A stretch of 64,000 bases of DNA from Christiangramia sp. OXR-203 (GCF_034372165.1 NZ_CP139698.1:2790001-2854000), one strand, 5' to 3'. Counted from the first letter of the stretch, positions 37,680 through 46,267 are shown. Made by a program: numbers and translations. Notes: generated by a model not told the origin, from the letters alone.

Positions 37680-37742
37680 CTAAGTATGAGGCGAATCGCA
37701 CATACACATTTTTGATAAAATGTTGATATTGAAGTGGTTCAT
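37680..37742 (-). CDS. Cys-containing leader peptide upstream of sulfite reductase
   Basis: A 20-codon frame (ATG 37742, TAG 37680) starting 13 bases after cysN ends. Codons 12-15 read M-C-M-C, two Cys codons in a short peptide that otherwise has no catalytic look; a shorter version could start at codon 12 (MCMCDSPHT). It is followed 25 bases later by the terminator described separately. The operon makes sulfide for cysteine, so Cys codons fit an attenuator that reports charged tRNA-Cys. Translation is not proved. Confidence 0.75.
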   Translation of the reverse strand: MNHFNINILSKMCMCDSPHT

Positions 37743-37754
37743 TTTTTGGTGATA

Positions 37755-38999
37755 TTATTTTATAAATCCTACTCCGGCCGTGGTATTAGTTTGAGTATCT
37801 ACCAGAATAAATCGACCATTTGTTCGATTCGTATTATAACTGTCGACATAAATAGGTTTACTTAGTTTGATCTTTACGCTACCAATATCATTTAGACTCA
37901 AAGAAGTTACATTCTCTTCGGCTCCAAAATTCGAATCGATATGACTTTCTACTTTATCTATTTTAGCCAGAACACCGTTGGTATTATGTTGTAAAACATA
38001 TTTTTTGCCCGGAACCAAAGGATGATTATCCATCCAGCAAACCATGGCATCCACAACTTTTGTTTCTTCAGGAACCTCTTTGGTTTTCACCAGCATATCT
38101 CCTCTGGCGACATTTATATCATCTGCCAGGCTAATAGTTACAGAACTTCCTGCTGGAGCTTCATCAAACGTTTCTTCAAAAAAATGAATGTCTTTGATTT
38201 TAGAGGTCGTCAAGGATGGCAATACGGTTACTTCATCTCCTACTCTCAAACTATTACCACTAATTTTTCCAGCATATCCTCGATAATCATGAAATTCTTC
38301 GGTTTTAGGTCTTATCACTGTTTGAACAGCAAACCTGGCCTGACTTTCTTCCGCAAAATCTTCAGCTTTGAGATCTTCGAGATGTTCCAGTATGGTTTGC
38401 CCTTGATACCAAGACATTGCAGTAGATTTTTCAGCAATATTCTCTCCCCATAAAGCGCTCACCGGAACAAAGGTGAGTTTCTGATCCTGGAAATCACTTT
38501 TACTTCTCAATTCATCAAATTCCGTAATGATGTTATTGAATACATCTTCAGAGTAATTGACAAGATCCATTTTGTTAATAGCGACTATAACTTCTTTGAC
38601 CCTCAACAAATTATTTATAAAAAAGTGCCGGTACGTTTGTTCGATAACTCCCTTTCTGGCATCTATAAGTATAATTGAAGCTTGCGAAGTTGATGCACCG
38701 GTCACCATATTCCGTGTATATTCAATATGCCCCGGAGTATCGGCGATGATATAACTTTTCTTTGGTGTTGAAAAGTAGATATGAGCTACATCTATTGTAA
38801 TCCCCTGCTCTCTTTCTGCTACCAGACCGTCTGTAGCTAGTGAGAAATCCAAATAGTCCAGACCATTTTTCTTACTTACCCTATCAATGGCTTCCAATTT
38901 ATCTGAAGTTAAAGATTTGGTATCGTAAAGCAGTCTGCCAATGAGTGTACTTTTACCATCATCAACGCTTCCTGCTGTTGCTATTTTTAATACTTCCAT
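37755..38999 (-). CDS. cysN: Sulfate adenylyltransferase subunit 1 (GTPase, CysN)
   Basis: 414 residues from ATG 38999 (MEVLKIATAGSVDDGKST), the conserved start; the frame extends 27 codons upstream into the cysD end. Elongation-factor-like GTPase: Walker A GSVDDGKS (10-17), DTPGH, NKMD. The C-terminal beta-barrel domains follow. No APS kinase (CysC) domain is fused at the end. With CysD it makes APS from sulfate and ATP. The start is 13 bases after the cysD stop. Confidence 0.95.
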   Translation of the reverse strand: MEVLKIATAGSVDDGKSTLIGRLLYDTKSLTSDKLEAIDRVSKKNGLDYLDFSLATDGLVAEREQGITIDVAHIYFSTPKKSYIIADTPGHIEYTRNMVTGASTSQASIILIDARKGVIEQTYRHFFINNLLRVKEVIVAINKMDLVNYSEDVFNNIITEFDELRSKSDFQDQKLTFVPVSALWGENIAEKSTAMSWYQGQTILEHLEDLKAEDFAEESQARFAVQTVIRPKTEEFHDYRGYAGKISGNSLRVGDEVTVLPSLTTSKIKDIHFFEETFDEAPAGSSVTISLADDINVARGDMLVKTKEVPEETKVVDAMVCWMDNHPLVPGKKYVLQHNTNGVLAKIDKVESHIDSNFGAEENVTSLSLNDIGSVKIKLSKPIYVDSYNTNRTNGRFILVDTQTNTTAGVGFIK

Positions 39000-39012
39000 T
39001 CTCTTCTTTATT

Positions 39013-39912
39013 TTAAAAATAACCTTGTTGCTTTCTTGTTTCCATGGCGGCCTCAGATCTTTTATCATCGATTCTTGCACCTCTTTCTGAAATAGCTGAC
39101 TCCCTTATTTCCTTGATAATCTTTTCTACGGTATCTGCTCCAGATTCCACTGCAGCCGTACAGGTTATATCTCCCACAGTTCTAAATCGAACGGTTTTCA
39201 TTTCTGTAATCTCATGATCGTCTTTGTAAACGTGTTCTGAAGCTGTCCAAATCAACCCGTCTCTTTCAAAAATCTCCCTCTCATGAGCGAAATAAATGGA
39301 AGGAATTTCAATCTTTTCAGCATCTATATAACTCCATACATCCAGCTCTGTCCAGTTAGAAATTGGAAATACTCTAACATTCTGGCCCATATCAATACGA
39401 CCATTTAGCATATCAAAAACCTCCGGTCGTTGGTTCTTTTCATCCCATTCTCCAAAGTCATTTCTTACTGAAAAAATTCTCTCTTTAGCACGAGCTTTTT
39501 CTTCATCCCTTCTTGCTCCACCTATACATGCATCGAACTTATATTCTTCAATGGCACTCAAAAGAGTATTGGTTTGCAATGAATTCCTGCTGGAATACCT
39601 GCCTTTTTCTTCAATAGAAACTCCGCTGTCAATATCAACCTGAACTTTTCTTACAATAAGTTTCAGTCCAAGTTCTTCAACTAATCGATCTCTGAACTCG
39701 ATAGTTTCAGGAAAGTTATGACCGGTATCTATGTGCATTAATGGAAAAGGAATCCTGGCAGGATAGAAGGCCTTTTGCGCTAGGCGTACCAAAGTGATAG
39801 AATCCTTACCGCCCGAAAATAATAGTACGGGATTTTCGAACTGAGCCACAACTTCCCGCAAGATGTAAATAGCTTCGCTTTCTAACGTATTTTGATTTAA
39901 AATCGAACTCAT
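39013..39912 (-). CDS. cysD: Sulfate adenylyltransferase subunit 2 (CysD)
   Basis: 300 residues from ATG 39912 (MSSILNQNTLESEAIYI); the frame extends 9 codons into the upstream gene's end. The PP-loop motif is LLFSGGKDSITLVRLA; LLHIDTGHNFPE-like PLMHIDTGHNFPETIEFRD, GGARRDEEKARAKERIFS and the C-terminal RTVGDITCTAAVES are diagnostic. It carries the adenylation active site. The operon order is cysH-cysD-cysN with about 10-base gaps. Confidence 0.95.
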   Translation of the reverse strand: MSSILNQNTLESEAIYILREVVAQFENPVLLFSGGKDSITLVRLAQKAFYPARIPFPLMHIDTGHNFPETIEFRDRLVEELGLKLIVRKVQVDIDSGVSIEEKGRYSSRNSLQTNTLLSAIEEYKFDACIGGARRDEEKARAKERIFSVRNDFGEWDEKNQRPEVFDMLNGRIDMGQNVRVFPISNWTELDVWSYIDAEKIEIPSIYFAHEREIFERDGLIWTASEHVYKDDHEITEMKTVRFRTVGDITCTAAVESGADTVEKIIKEIRESAISERGARIDDKRSEAAMETRKQQGYF

Positions 39913-39922
39913 TTTTAAACTT

Positions 39923-40552
39923 TTAGGTGTGTAAACCACACTCTCTGTTATCTAATACTTTTGTAGGGTCGAAATACTTGAATTCATTCGGTAGCTTATG
40001 CTCTCTTAAATACCCATCTAATTTTTCGTCTGACCAGTGGTAAAAGGGACTAACCTTCAGAAGACCGTCCTTACTATAACTTAGAATATCGATGCTATCT
40101 CTAAAATTTGTCTGTCCTTTTCTGAGATTCGTAAACCACACATCAGGATTTTGTTCAGTCATTGCTCTTTGAAAAGGTTCCAGTTTTACCTGCCTGGTAA
40201 ATTCCTCATGATCTGGAGAATCTACACCAGGAATACCGCTAAAAAATGCGTCTCTATAAGCAGCCGTTTCTTTTGGTGTGTAGAGTTTTACATTAAGATC
40301 TAAATGATCTATAAGAAATTGAGCATGTTTATAGGTAGGCAGGGTATTGTAACCTGTGTCGCACCAAATTATCTTCATAGTACTTTCTACCTGAGTACAG
40401 GCATGTAAGATTGCTGCTTCATAAGGTCTGAAATTGGTAGTAACTACTGGATTATTACTAGATGCCAAGACCCTTTGAATTATTTCTGAAGGTGCTACAC
40501 CCCGTAACTGACTGTTAAGTTTTTCTATTTCTGAATCGCTAAACTTTCTCAT
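39923..40552 (-). CDS. cysH: Phosphoadenylyl-sulfate (PAPS) reductase-like protein CysH
   Basis: 209 residues. The PP-loop fold is seen with TTNFRPYEAAILHACTQ and WCDTGYNTLPTY, and the catalytic C-terminal motif ECGLH has Cys205. The two Cys pairs that bind [4Fe-4S] in APS reductases are not present, so by family rules it should use PAPS, not APS. That would need an APS kinase, which is not in this window and not fused to CysN. It reduces the activated sulfate to sulfite using thioredoxin. It is second in the operon after DUF2061. Confidence 0.85.
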   Translation of the reverse strand: MRKFSDSEIEKLNSQLRGVAPSEIIQRVLASSNNPVVTTNFRPYEAAILHACTQVESTMKIIWCDTGYNTLPTYKHAQFLIDHLDLNVKLYTPKETAAYRDAFFSGIPGVDSPDHEEFTRQVKLEPFQRAMTEQNPDVWFTNLRKGQTNFRDSIDILSYSKDGLLKVSPFYHWSDEKLDGYLREHKLPNEFKYFDPTKVLDNRECGLHT

Positions 40553-40639
40553 CTGTCTTTATGATTTAATTCTGGTCAATTGCGAATAATCAGTTACTAT
40601 TTCGCATTAGTATAATTTCCGGTTCGCTACTATTTAAAG

Positions 40640-40897
40640 CTAATCTTTGCCATAGGGGATTAAATTCCAAAGCCGTTCGTGACCAAAGTACAGGATCATT
40701 TTTGTCACCAGTTCTACAGATCCAATTGCGATAGCGGTTTCTATTTTTCCAGTAAGAAACCATGCGATCATGACCGTATCCAGGGTTCCAACTATTCTCC
40801 AACTAATAGTTTTTAGAATACTTCGAAGCGGTCGTTCTGTAGTCCTATCTTTTTTATAGGTACTTTTTTCTTTAGTTTGATTCAGTAACATCAACAT
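40640..40897 (-). CDS. DUF2061 small membrane protein
   Basis: 85 residues; the start could also be the ATG two codons later. RSILKTISWRIVGTLDTVMIAWFLTGKIETAIAIGSVELVTKMILYFGHERLW is the DUF2061 core, with two short hydrophobic segments. The family is often next to sulfate-assimilation genes; a role in sulfate or sulfur handling is inferred from that only. It is first in the cys operon, behind a good promoter. Confidence 0.85.
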   Translation of the reverse strand: MLMLLNQTKEKSTYKKDRTTERPLRSILKTISWRIVGTLDTVMIAWFLTGKIETAIAIGSVELVTKMILYFGHERLWNLIPYGKD

Positions 40898-40945
40898 ACT
40901 TTCTTCCTTAAAAACTATAATCCTATCGGTTTACTGGGTTTTAAG

Positions 40946-40976
40946 CAAAACTAGACTTCGTTTATTTAAACACCAA
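40946..40976 (-). promoter_or_regulatory. Promoter of the cys operon, with candidate operator just downstream
   Basis: TTG at 40974-40976 and TAGTTTTG at 40946-40953 (20-base spacing) match the Bacteroidota promoter. Just downstream, at about 40915-40935, lies ACCGATAGGATTATAG, a candidate target of the adjacent Rrf2 regulator. The operator idea is inference only. Confidence 0.55.
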
Positions 40977-41012
40977 TTTATTTCTCTGTAAAATTTTATT
41001 TTAACACCCTTG

Positions 41013-41429
41013 TCATTGCTTTAAGGCAATGTCTGCAAGCGTATTCTCTCCAAGTACATTCAGCGATGCATCTCTAACCTGTATCATTAATTTATGAACA
41101 GAACAGGCGTCCTCATCTGGACAGTCATCGCATTTTTCGTAGTAATTAAGGCTCACACATGGAACCATGGCTATGGGTCCTTCCAGTACCCTGATCACTG
41201 CGGTCATCTTAATTTCTGAAGGTTTTTTTATTAAATAATAACCTCCACCTTTTCCCTTCTTAGATCCTAGAAAGCCAGATTTCCTGAGTTCCAGCATGAT
41301 ACTCTCCAGGAACTTCTGAGAAATATTCTCACTTTCTGAAATTTCAGAAGCCTGAACAGGGAATTTTTCATCTTTTCGAGCTATGTATGTTAGCGCTTTG
41401 ATGCCATACTTGGTCTTTTTGGAAAGCAT
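41013..41429 (-). CDS. Rrf2-family transcriptional regulator (IscR/CymR-like)
   Basis: 138 residues from ATG 41429 (MLSKKTKYGIKALTYIA), the usual family start; the frame extends 8 codons further. Winged-helix N-terminus with GFLGSKKGKGGGYYLIKKP. Cys-rich loop PCVSLNYYEKCDDCPDEDACSVHK has four Cys, which could hold an Fe-S cluster. It sits between the met operon (33 bases after metZ) and the cys operon, so it is a good candidate sensor for cysteine/OAS or Fe-S status. This is inference. Confidence 0.85.
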   Translation of the reverse strand: MLSKKTKYGIKALTYIARKDEKFPVQASEISESENISQKFLESIMLELRKSGFLGSKKGKGGGYYLIKKPSEIKMTAVIRVLEGPIAMVPCVSLNYYEKCDDCPDEDACSVHKLMIQVRDASLNVLGENTLADIALKQ

Positions 41430-41462
41430 GAAACGAAAATAAAAAATTTCCAACTTCTATTG

Positions 41463-42626
41463 CTATTCCTGCAAGGCCTTTTTAAGATCATTAATAATAT
41501 CTTCCACATGTTCCAGACCCACCGAAATTCTGACCAGGCTTTCTGAAATTCCTACCGCTTCCAACTCTACTTCACTTAATTTACTATGTGTTGTAGAAGC
41601 AGGATGAGTCACGATCGTCCTGGTATCTCCTAAATTTGCAGATCTTGAACACATTTGCAGTCCGTCGATAAACCTTCTACCTGCTTCCAGTCCGCCTTTG
41701 ATTTGGAATGCCACTACATTACCTCCCAGTTTCATTTGTTTTCTTGCCACTTCATATTGTGGATGAGATTTTAAGAACGGATATTTAACAGTTTCCGCCT
41801 GAGGTAAAGACTCAAGAAACTCTGCAACTTTAAGCGCATTTTCACAATGCTTCTCTAGTCTAATAGAAAGTGTTTCCAAGCTTTTCGATAAAACCCAGGC
41901 ATTAAATGGCGATAGTGCCGGACCCGTATTTCTACTAAAAAGATATATTTCCCGAATTAGATCTTCTCTACCAACAGTAACTCCGCCAAGGACTCTACCC
42001 TGTCCATCCATCAATTTTGTAGCCGAATGTATTACGAGGTCTGACCCAAATTTTATAGGATTCTGCAAATACGGAGTCGCAAAGCAATTATCGATGATCA
42101 AAATGAGATCATGTTTTCTGGCAATATTTCCAAGTAATTTCAGATCCAGAATGTCAACACCAGGATTGGTAGGTGATTCAGCAAACAGGATTTTTGTTTC
42201 AGGTTTGATCAAACTTTCAATATCTTCCGGCGCATTCACATCAAAATAATCATGTGAAATGTTCCATTTAGGAAAATATTTAGTTAATAATCCATGAGTT
42301 GAACCAAATACAGAGCGGGATGAAACTACATGATCACCGCTTTCCAGCAAGGCTGCCAAAGTAGAAAACACCGCAGCCATACCTGTCGCAAAAGCAAATC
42401 CATCTTCAGCTCCTTCCATCTGCACTACCTTGTCAATAAATTCTGAAGTATTAGGATTTGAATAGCGACTGTAAATATTTCGCTCCTTCTCTTCAGCAAA
42501 GCTTGCACGCATATCTTCTGAATCTTCAAAGATATAGCTGGATGTCAGGTACATAGGTGTGGAGTGCTCCTGAAATTGTGTTCGTTTCAATTGCGTTCGT
42601 ACCGCGATGGTTTCAAATTCTGCCAT
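41463..42626 (-). CDS. O-succinyl/O-acetylhomoserine sulfhydrylase-like PLP enzyme (MetZ type)
   Basis: 387 residues, Cys/Met-metabolism PLP family. The PLP Lys is in VIHSATKLMDGQGRVLGG; YSRYSNPNTSEF and CSRSANLGDTRTIVTHPASTTH are typical. It makes homocysteine or a related thioether by gamma-replacement. It is the fourth gene of the metY-metX-hom operon, 4 bases after hom. A second enzyme of the family (metY) is first in the same operon, so one may use sulfide and the other another thiol or substrate. Cystathionine gamma-synthase activity cannot be excluded. Confidence 0.85.
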   Translation of the reverse strand: MAEFETIAVRTQLKRTQFQEHSTPMYLTSSYIFEDSEDMRASFAEEKERNIYSRYSNPNTSEFIDKVVQMEGAEDGFAFATGMAAVFSTLAALLESGDHVVSSRSVFGSTHGLLTKYFPKWNISHDYFDVNAPEDIESLIKPETKILFAESPTNPGVDILDLKLLGNIARKHDLILIIDNCFATPYLQNPIKFGSDLVIHSATKLMDGQGRVLGGVTVGREDLIREIYLFSRNTGPALSPFNAWVLSKSLETLSIRLEKHCENALKVAEFLESLPQAETVKYPFLKSHPQYEVARKQMKLGGNVVAFQIKGGLEAGRRFIDGLQMCSRSANLGDTRTIVTHPASTTHSKLSEVELEAVGISESLVRISVGLEHVEDIINDLKKALQE

Positions 42627-42630
42627 TACT

Positions 42631-43704
42631 TTAGTTTAATTGCTTGTTTATCTTCAGAATATCGCTAAAAACACCTCGTGCGGTAACATCAATTCCTGCG
42701 CCTGCTCCCTGTATAACCAGTGGAAACTCTTTATAGGATTCAGAATAGATCTCAAAAATATTATCGGTTCCATCAATCTGGCCAAGCGGAGTTGCAGCAT
42801 TCGCTGAGATCAACCTGGTTTGCAAACTTCCATTTTCTACATTGAGTTCCCCCACATAACGCAATACTTCTCCGCTCTTATTCTCCTCTTTATGCTTCTG
42901 AAAAATATCGTCTAAAATTGAAACTTGCTTCTGAAAATGCTGTAAACTGGTTCCACCATCTATGGATATAGGAAGTAAAGATTGAACACTTACCTCTTCC
43001 AGCTCTTTCTTCAGCTGAAGTTCTCGTGCAAGAATTAGTAATTTTCTGGCTACATCCTTCCCGCTAAGATCCATCCGCGCATCTGGCTCGGTATAACCTA
43101 ATTCACCAGCCTTGCGAAGCACCTCTGAAAATTGAACATTCTGCTTTGAATAGGTATTAAAGATATAGCTGAGTGAACCCGAGAAAACTCCCCGAATTCT
43201 GGTTACCTGCTCTCCAGAATCATACAGGCTCTTGATGGTTTCCAACACTGGCAAGCCAGCTCCCACATTGGTTTCGTACTGGAATATTTTATGATTTCGT
43301 TTTAACGCTGTTCTTAACTGCTCGTAAAAATCCAGACTTAGTGTATTGGCAACTTTATTTGCGGCTACAATATGACTCTCATGTTCGATCAAATCAATAT
43401 AATTCTCCGGTAAACTATCACTTGCCGTAGTGTCTATGGAAATTAGATTAGTAAATGCATTATTTTCTAAATATTCCAGAATATCGTGGAATTGGTAAGA
43501 GCGCTTTTCCTTGCTAAACCTTTCTTTCCAGTGCTCATTAAGACCTAGTTTATCAGTGATCAAATTACTGGAATTGGCAACCAGGATAATTCTGATCTCA
43601 AGGTCTGAATTTCTTAGAAGTTGATCTTTCGCAGCGATGATCTGCTGAATTAATTTACTTCCAACCTTACCCGGCCCAAACAGAGCGAGATTTATTATTT
43701 TCAT
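42631..43704 (-). CDS. Homoserine dehydrogenase
   Basis: 357 residues, monofunctional, similar to the C-terminal half of ThrA. NAD(P)-binding LALFGPGKVGSKLI (7-20), DTTASDSLPENYIDL, ETNVGAGLPVLETIKSLYDSG, GVFSGSLSYIFN and TEPDARMDLSGKDVARKLLIL. It makes homoserine, the substrate of the MetX gene that overlaps it by 38 bases. The overlap is long but the conserved N-terminus needs this start. No aspartokinase is fused. Confidence 0.92.
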   Translation of the reverse strand: MKIINLALFGPGKVGSKLIQQIIAAKDQLLRNSDLEIRIILVANSSNLITDKLGLNEHWKERFSKEKRSYQFHDILEYLENNAFTNLISIDTTASDSLPENYIDLIEHESHIVAANKVANTLSLDFYEQLRTALKRNHKIFQYETNVGAGLPVLETIKSLYDSGEQVTRIRGVFSGSLSYIFNTYSKQNVQFSEVLRKAGELGYTEPDARMDLSGKDVARKLLILARELQLKKELEEVSVQSLLPISIDGGTSLQHFQKQVSILDDIFQKHKEENKSGEVLRYVGELNVENGSLQTRLISANAATPLGQIDGTDNIFEIYSESYKEFPLVIQGAGAGIDVTARGVFSDILKINKQLN

Positions 43705-44677
43705 TTGTGTAGTTTTTTTGTTGAAATATGGGTTCTAAAAATTTGGCTACCTGGTCGGTTTCGATCAAAAATGCATCATGTCCATGAATAGATTTGATCT
43801 CGTGAATACTAACATTATTCTTGAATAGTGACAGCTCTACATAAGTGTTCCAATTTTCTTCTGCCAGGAAAAAAAGATCCGTATCTATGGTGATTATATG
43901 TATATGACCCTTAACCCTTGCGGCAACTTCAATGGTGTTTTGTGAGTCGTTTGAAATATTGATCGTAGTCAATAAATGGTTCATCAACTTATAGGAACTT
44001 AAACTAAAGCGTGATCTAAGTTTACTCCCGTGATGCTCCAGCCAGTTTTCGACCTTAAAACTATTCGTAGTTTCATCTTTTTCATTTCTGAATTTGTAGC
44101 TAAGCGATTGTGGTGTACGATAAAAGGTCATTGCATGCATACGCGCATCCTCCAATGGATTCTCACTGTTATTCAGAATCCTGTCCTGAATTTTACAATT
44201 TGCCAGAAGCCAGTCTGTCGATTTCAGATCTGTAGCGATTGGTATCACGTGTAAAGCAAGGTCTGGTTTTAAAGCTGCCAGCTGCCAGGCCAGTGCCCCG
44301 CCAATAGAAGCTCCAATGATGGCAAATAGCTCGGTAATATTTAAGTGTTCCAGAACTTTAACCTGGATTCTTGCAATATCATTCAAGGTAAACTCCTTAT
44401 AATTATGAAAGTTATCTTCATCATTCTTCAGAATTCCATTTCCAGGAATATTGATGCAAATAATGGAAAATTGATCTGTATCTATGCTAGCTCCGGGCCC
44501 CACAATATCACTCCACCAGCCTCCTGAACCGCAAACCTGGGCATTTCCGGTAAGCGCATGATTCACCATAATTACCGGAGCGGTGCCCAGTTTTCTGCCA
44601 AATAACTGGAAACAAACATCAATGTTCTGAACGCTGCCGGCACTATTCCTAAAACCTGTTATTCTTATTTGTTGCAT
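43667..44677 (-). CDS. metX: Homoserine O-acetyltransferase
   Basis: 336 residues from ATG 44677 (MQQIRITGF); the open frame begins 12 codons earlier at 44713 (MQCMRFRF), which seems too long. Alpha/beta-hydrolase: nucleophile elbow GASIGGALAWQL (Ser124), Asp in TIDTDLFF, His in SIHGHDAFLIE near the C-terminus. NHALTGNAQVCG is the family oxyanion region. It acetylates homoserine for the adjacent sulfhydrylase. It lies 67 bases after metY, with a hairpin in the gap. Confidence 0.92.
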   Translation of the reverse strand: MQQIRITGFRNSAGSVQNIDVCFQLFGRKLGTAPVIMVNHALTGNAQVCGSGGWWSDIVGPGASIDTDQFSIICINIPGNGILKNDEDNFHNYKEFTLNDIARIQVKVLEHLNITELFAIIGASIGGALAWQLAALKPDLALHVIPIATDLKSTDWLLANCKIQDRILNNSENPLEDARMHAMTFYRTPQSLSYKFRNEKDETTNSFKVENWLEHHGSKLRSRFSLSSYKLMNHLLTTINISNDSQNTIEVAARVKGHIHIITIDTDLFFLAEENWNTYVELSLFKNNVSIHEIKSIHGHDAFLIETDQVAKFLEPIFQQKNYTNENNKSRSVWAG

Positions 44678-44692
44678 AAAATTGAGGTTAAA

Positions 44693-44724
44693 CCGGAACC
44701 GCATACATTGCATACAGGCTCCGG
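44693..44724 (-). other. GC-rich stem-loop in the metY-metX gap
   Basis: On the minus strand CCGGAGCC pairs with GGTTCCGG over 8 bases (one G-U), enclosing a 16-base loop containing a direct repeat GTATGC. No clear T run follows, so it is a weak terminator at best; RNA processing or stabilisation is another option. Confidence 0.4.
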
Positions 44725-44743
44725 CGATTAAACCAAACTAAAA

Positions 44744-46036
44744 TTAAACAAGTGATTGTTGAGTAACCTGAGCGAAAGCCTGCTTCAAATCTGCTTTAAG
44801 GTCCTCTGTATCTTCCAGCCCTACTGAAAGTCTTATTAGATCCGGCTTTACCCCGGCAGATAATTGTTCTTCGTCTTTCAACTGCTGGTGAGTGGTACTG
44901 GCAGGATGAATAATAAGGGATTTAGTATCTCCAATATTGGCAAGCAGTGAAAATACCTTTGATGCATCTACTACTTTTTTAGCGACTTCATAACCTCCTT
45001 TAATTCCGAAAGTCACGAGTCCGCTTTGCCCTTTTGGTAAATACTGCTGAGCGATATCGTAGTATTCGCTAGACTCCAAACCGGGATAATTTACCCATTC
45101 CACTTCCTCTTGCTGCTCCAGCCAGGTGGCTAGTTCCAGGGCATTTTTGCTATGTTCGTTTATTCTAACTTTCAGCGTTTCCAGTCCCTGGATAATCTGG
45201 AACGCATTAAACGGACTAAGTGCCGCACCATGATCACGCAATCCTTCAATCCTGACTTTAGCAATGAATGCAGCTTCCTGCAATGCTTCGTGATAAACTA
45301 ATCCATGATAACCTGGAGATGGCTCCGTAAATTCAGGAAATTTTCCACTGGACCAGTCGAACTTACCAGCGTCAATAATCACTCCTCCAAGACTGGTTCC
45401 GTTCCCGCCAATATACTTGGTTAGAGAGTGTATTACGATATCTGCTCCGTAATCTATTGGATTCAAAAGGTAAGGTGTGGCTACGGTATTATCCACGATA
45501 AACGGCACTTTGAATTCCTTTGCCTCTTTGGAAATTGCCTCCAGATCCAGAACATCCAGTTTTGGATTCCCCAGCGATTCAACGAAAAATACCCGGGTAT
45601 TTTCCTGTGTTGCTTTCTTGAAATTGGCAGCATCACGTGGATCCACAAACGTGGTTGTTATGCCAAACCTTGGCAGTGTATTTTGTAAAAGGTTGAAAGT
45701 CCCACCATACAAGCTGCTGCTAGCTACAATATGATCGCCAGCCTTTAGTAAAGTTAGTAATGCAGTATTGATCGCAGCAGTTCCAGATGCCGTAACCACA
45801 GCTCCAATTCCACCTTCTAGCGCTGCCAGTCTTTGTTCCAGCACATCATTGGTGGGATTGTTTAAACGGGTATAAATAAAACCTGGCTTTGCAAGAGAAA
45901 ATAGATCTGCCGCATGCTGACTATCGTTGAAAACATAGGAACTGGTCTGGTAAATTGGTACCGCTCTGGTTCCTCCATTTTGAGTTGTATCGTGTCCTGA
46001 ATGTAATGCCTGTGTTGAAAATTTTTGAGTACTCAT
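44744..46036 (-). CDS. metY: O-acetylhomoserine aminocarboxypropyltransferase / cysteine synthase (MetY)
   Basis: 430 residues, longer than the MetZ-type paralog, as usual for MetY. The PLP Lys is in [42 protein letters not shown] and the C-terminal [19 protein letters not shown] are diagnostic. It makes homocysteine from O-acetylhomoserine and sulfide; some members also act on O-acetylserine. It is first of the operon metY-metX-hom-metZ-rrf2 and is preceded by two Met/Cys-rich leaders, each with a terminator. Confidence 0.93.
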   Translation of the reverse strand: MSTQKFSTQALHSGHDTTQNGGTRAVPIYQTSSYVFNDSQHAADLFSLAKPGFIYTRLNNPTNDVLEQRLAALEGGIGAVVTASGTAAINTALLTLLKAGDHIVASSSLYGGTFNLLQNTLPRFGITTTFVDPRDAANFKKATQENTRVFFVESLGNPKLDVLDLEAISKEAKEFKVPFIVDNTVATPYLLNPIDYGADIVIHSLTKYIGGNGTSLGGVIIDAGKFDWSSGKFPEFTEPSPGYHGLVYHEALQEAAFIAKVRIEGLRDHGAALSPFNAFQIIQGLETLKVRINEHSKNALELATWLEQQEEVEWVNYPGLESSEYYDIAQQYLPKGQSGLVTFGIKGGYEVAKKVVDASKVFSLLANIGDTKSLIIHPASTTHQQLKDEEQLSAGVKPDLIRLSVGLEDTEDLKADLKQAFAQVTQQSLV

Positions 46037-46071
46037 GATATAAATTTTTAAAAATTGAAATTGATTGAAAT

Positions 46072-46111
46072 AAAAAAGTCCCCCTGATATGCTATTACCA
46101 GGGGGACTTTT
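46072..46111 (-). terminator. Attenuator terminator 2, directly before metY
   Basis: AAAAGTCCCCCTG and CAGGGGGACTTTT (13 pairs) flank a 12-base loop, with six T on the minus strand; it ends 36 bases before the metY start. The loop and 5'-arm segment 46091-46099 is perfectly complementary (9 bases) to 46150-46158, inside the Met-rich leader upstream, which is a possible antiterminator. Confidence 0.9.
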
Positions 46112-46132
46112 GAATTGATTCCTTTTTAAAAT

Positions 46133-46228
46133 CTATATTCTCGAGTTCAGGTAATAGCTATACATGCTGCACATACACATCATCATGCGCATGTTCATCA
46201 TATTTTTAACTGTTACCTGTAATATCAT
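46133..46228 (-). CDS. Met/Cys-rich leader peptide 2 (proximal to metY)
   Basis: A 31-codon frame from ATG 46228 to TAG 46133. Codons 10-20 read MMNMRMMMCMC, with seven Met and two Cys codons among eleven, then SMYSYY. A shorter frame could start at codon 10. It is followed 21 bases later by a strong terminator, and the downstream gene makes the methionine precursor homocysteine. Ribosome stalling on Met or Cys codons would leave 46150-46158 free to pair with the terminator region. The reading frame on the opposite strand at this place (His-rich) is a shadow of the repeated ATG. Confidence 0.85.
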   Translation of the reverse strand: MILQVTVKNMMNMRMMMCMCSMYSYYLNSRI

Positions 46229-46267
46229 AATTGTAAAGTTTTGTGTTCTAATTTCAATTTTGGCAAT

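Noticed and set aside
40590-40802. 70-codon frame overlapping the DUF2061 gene
   Set aside because: Shadow of DUF2061 in another frame; DUF2061 is a recognisable family.
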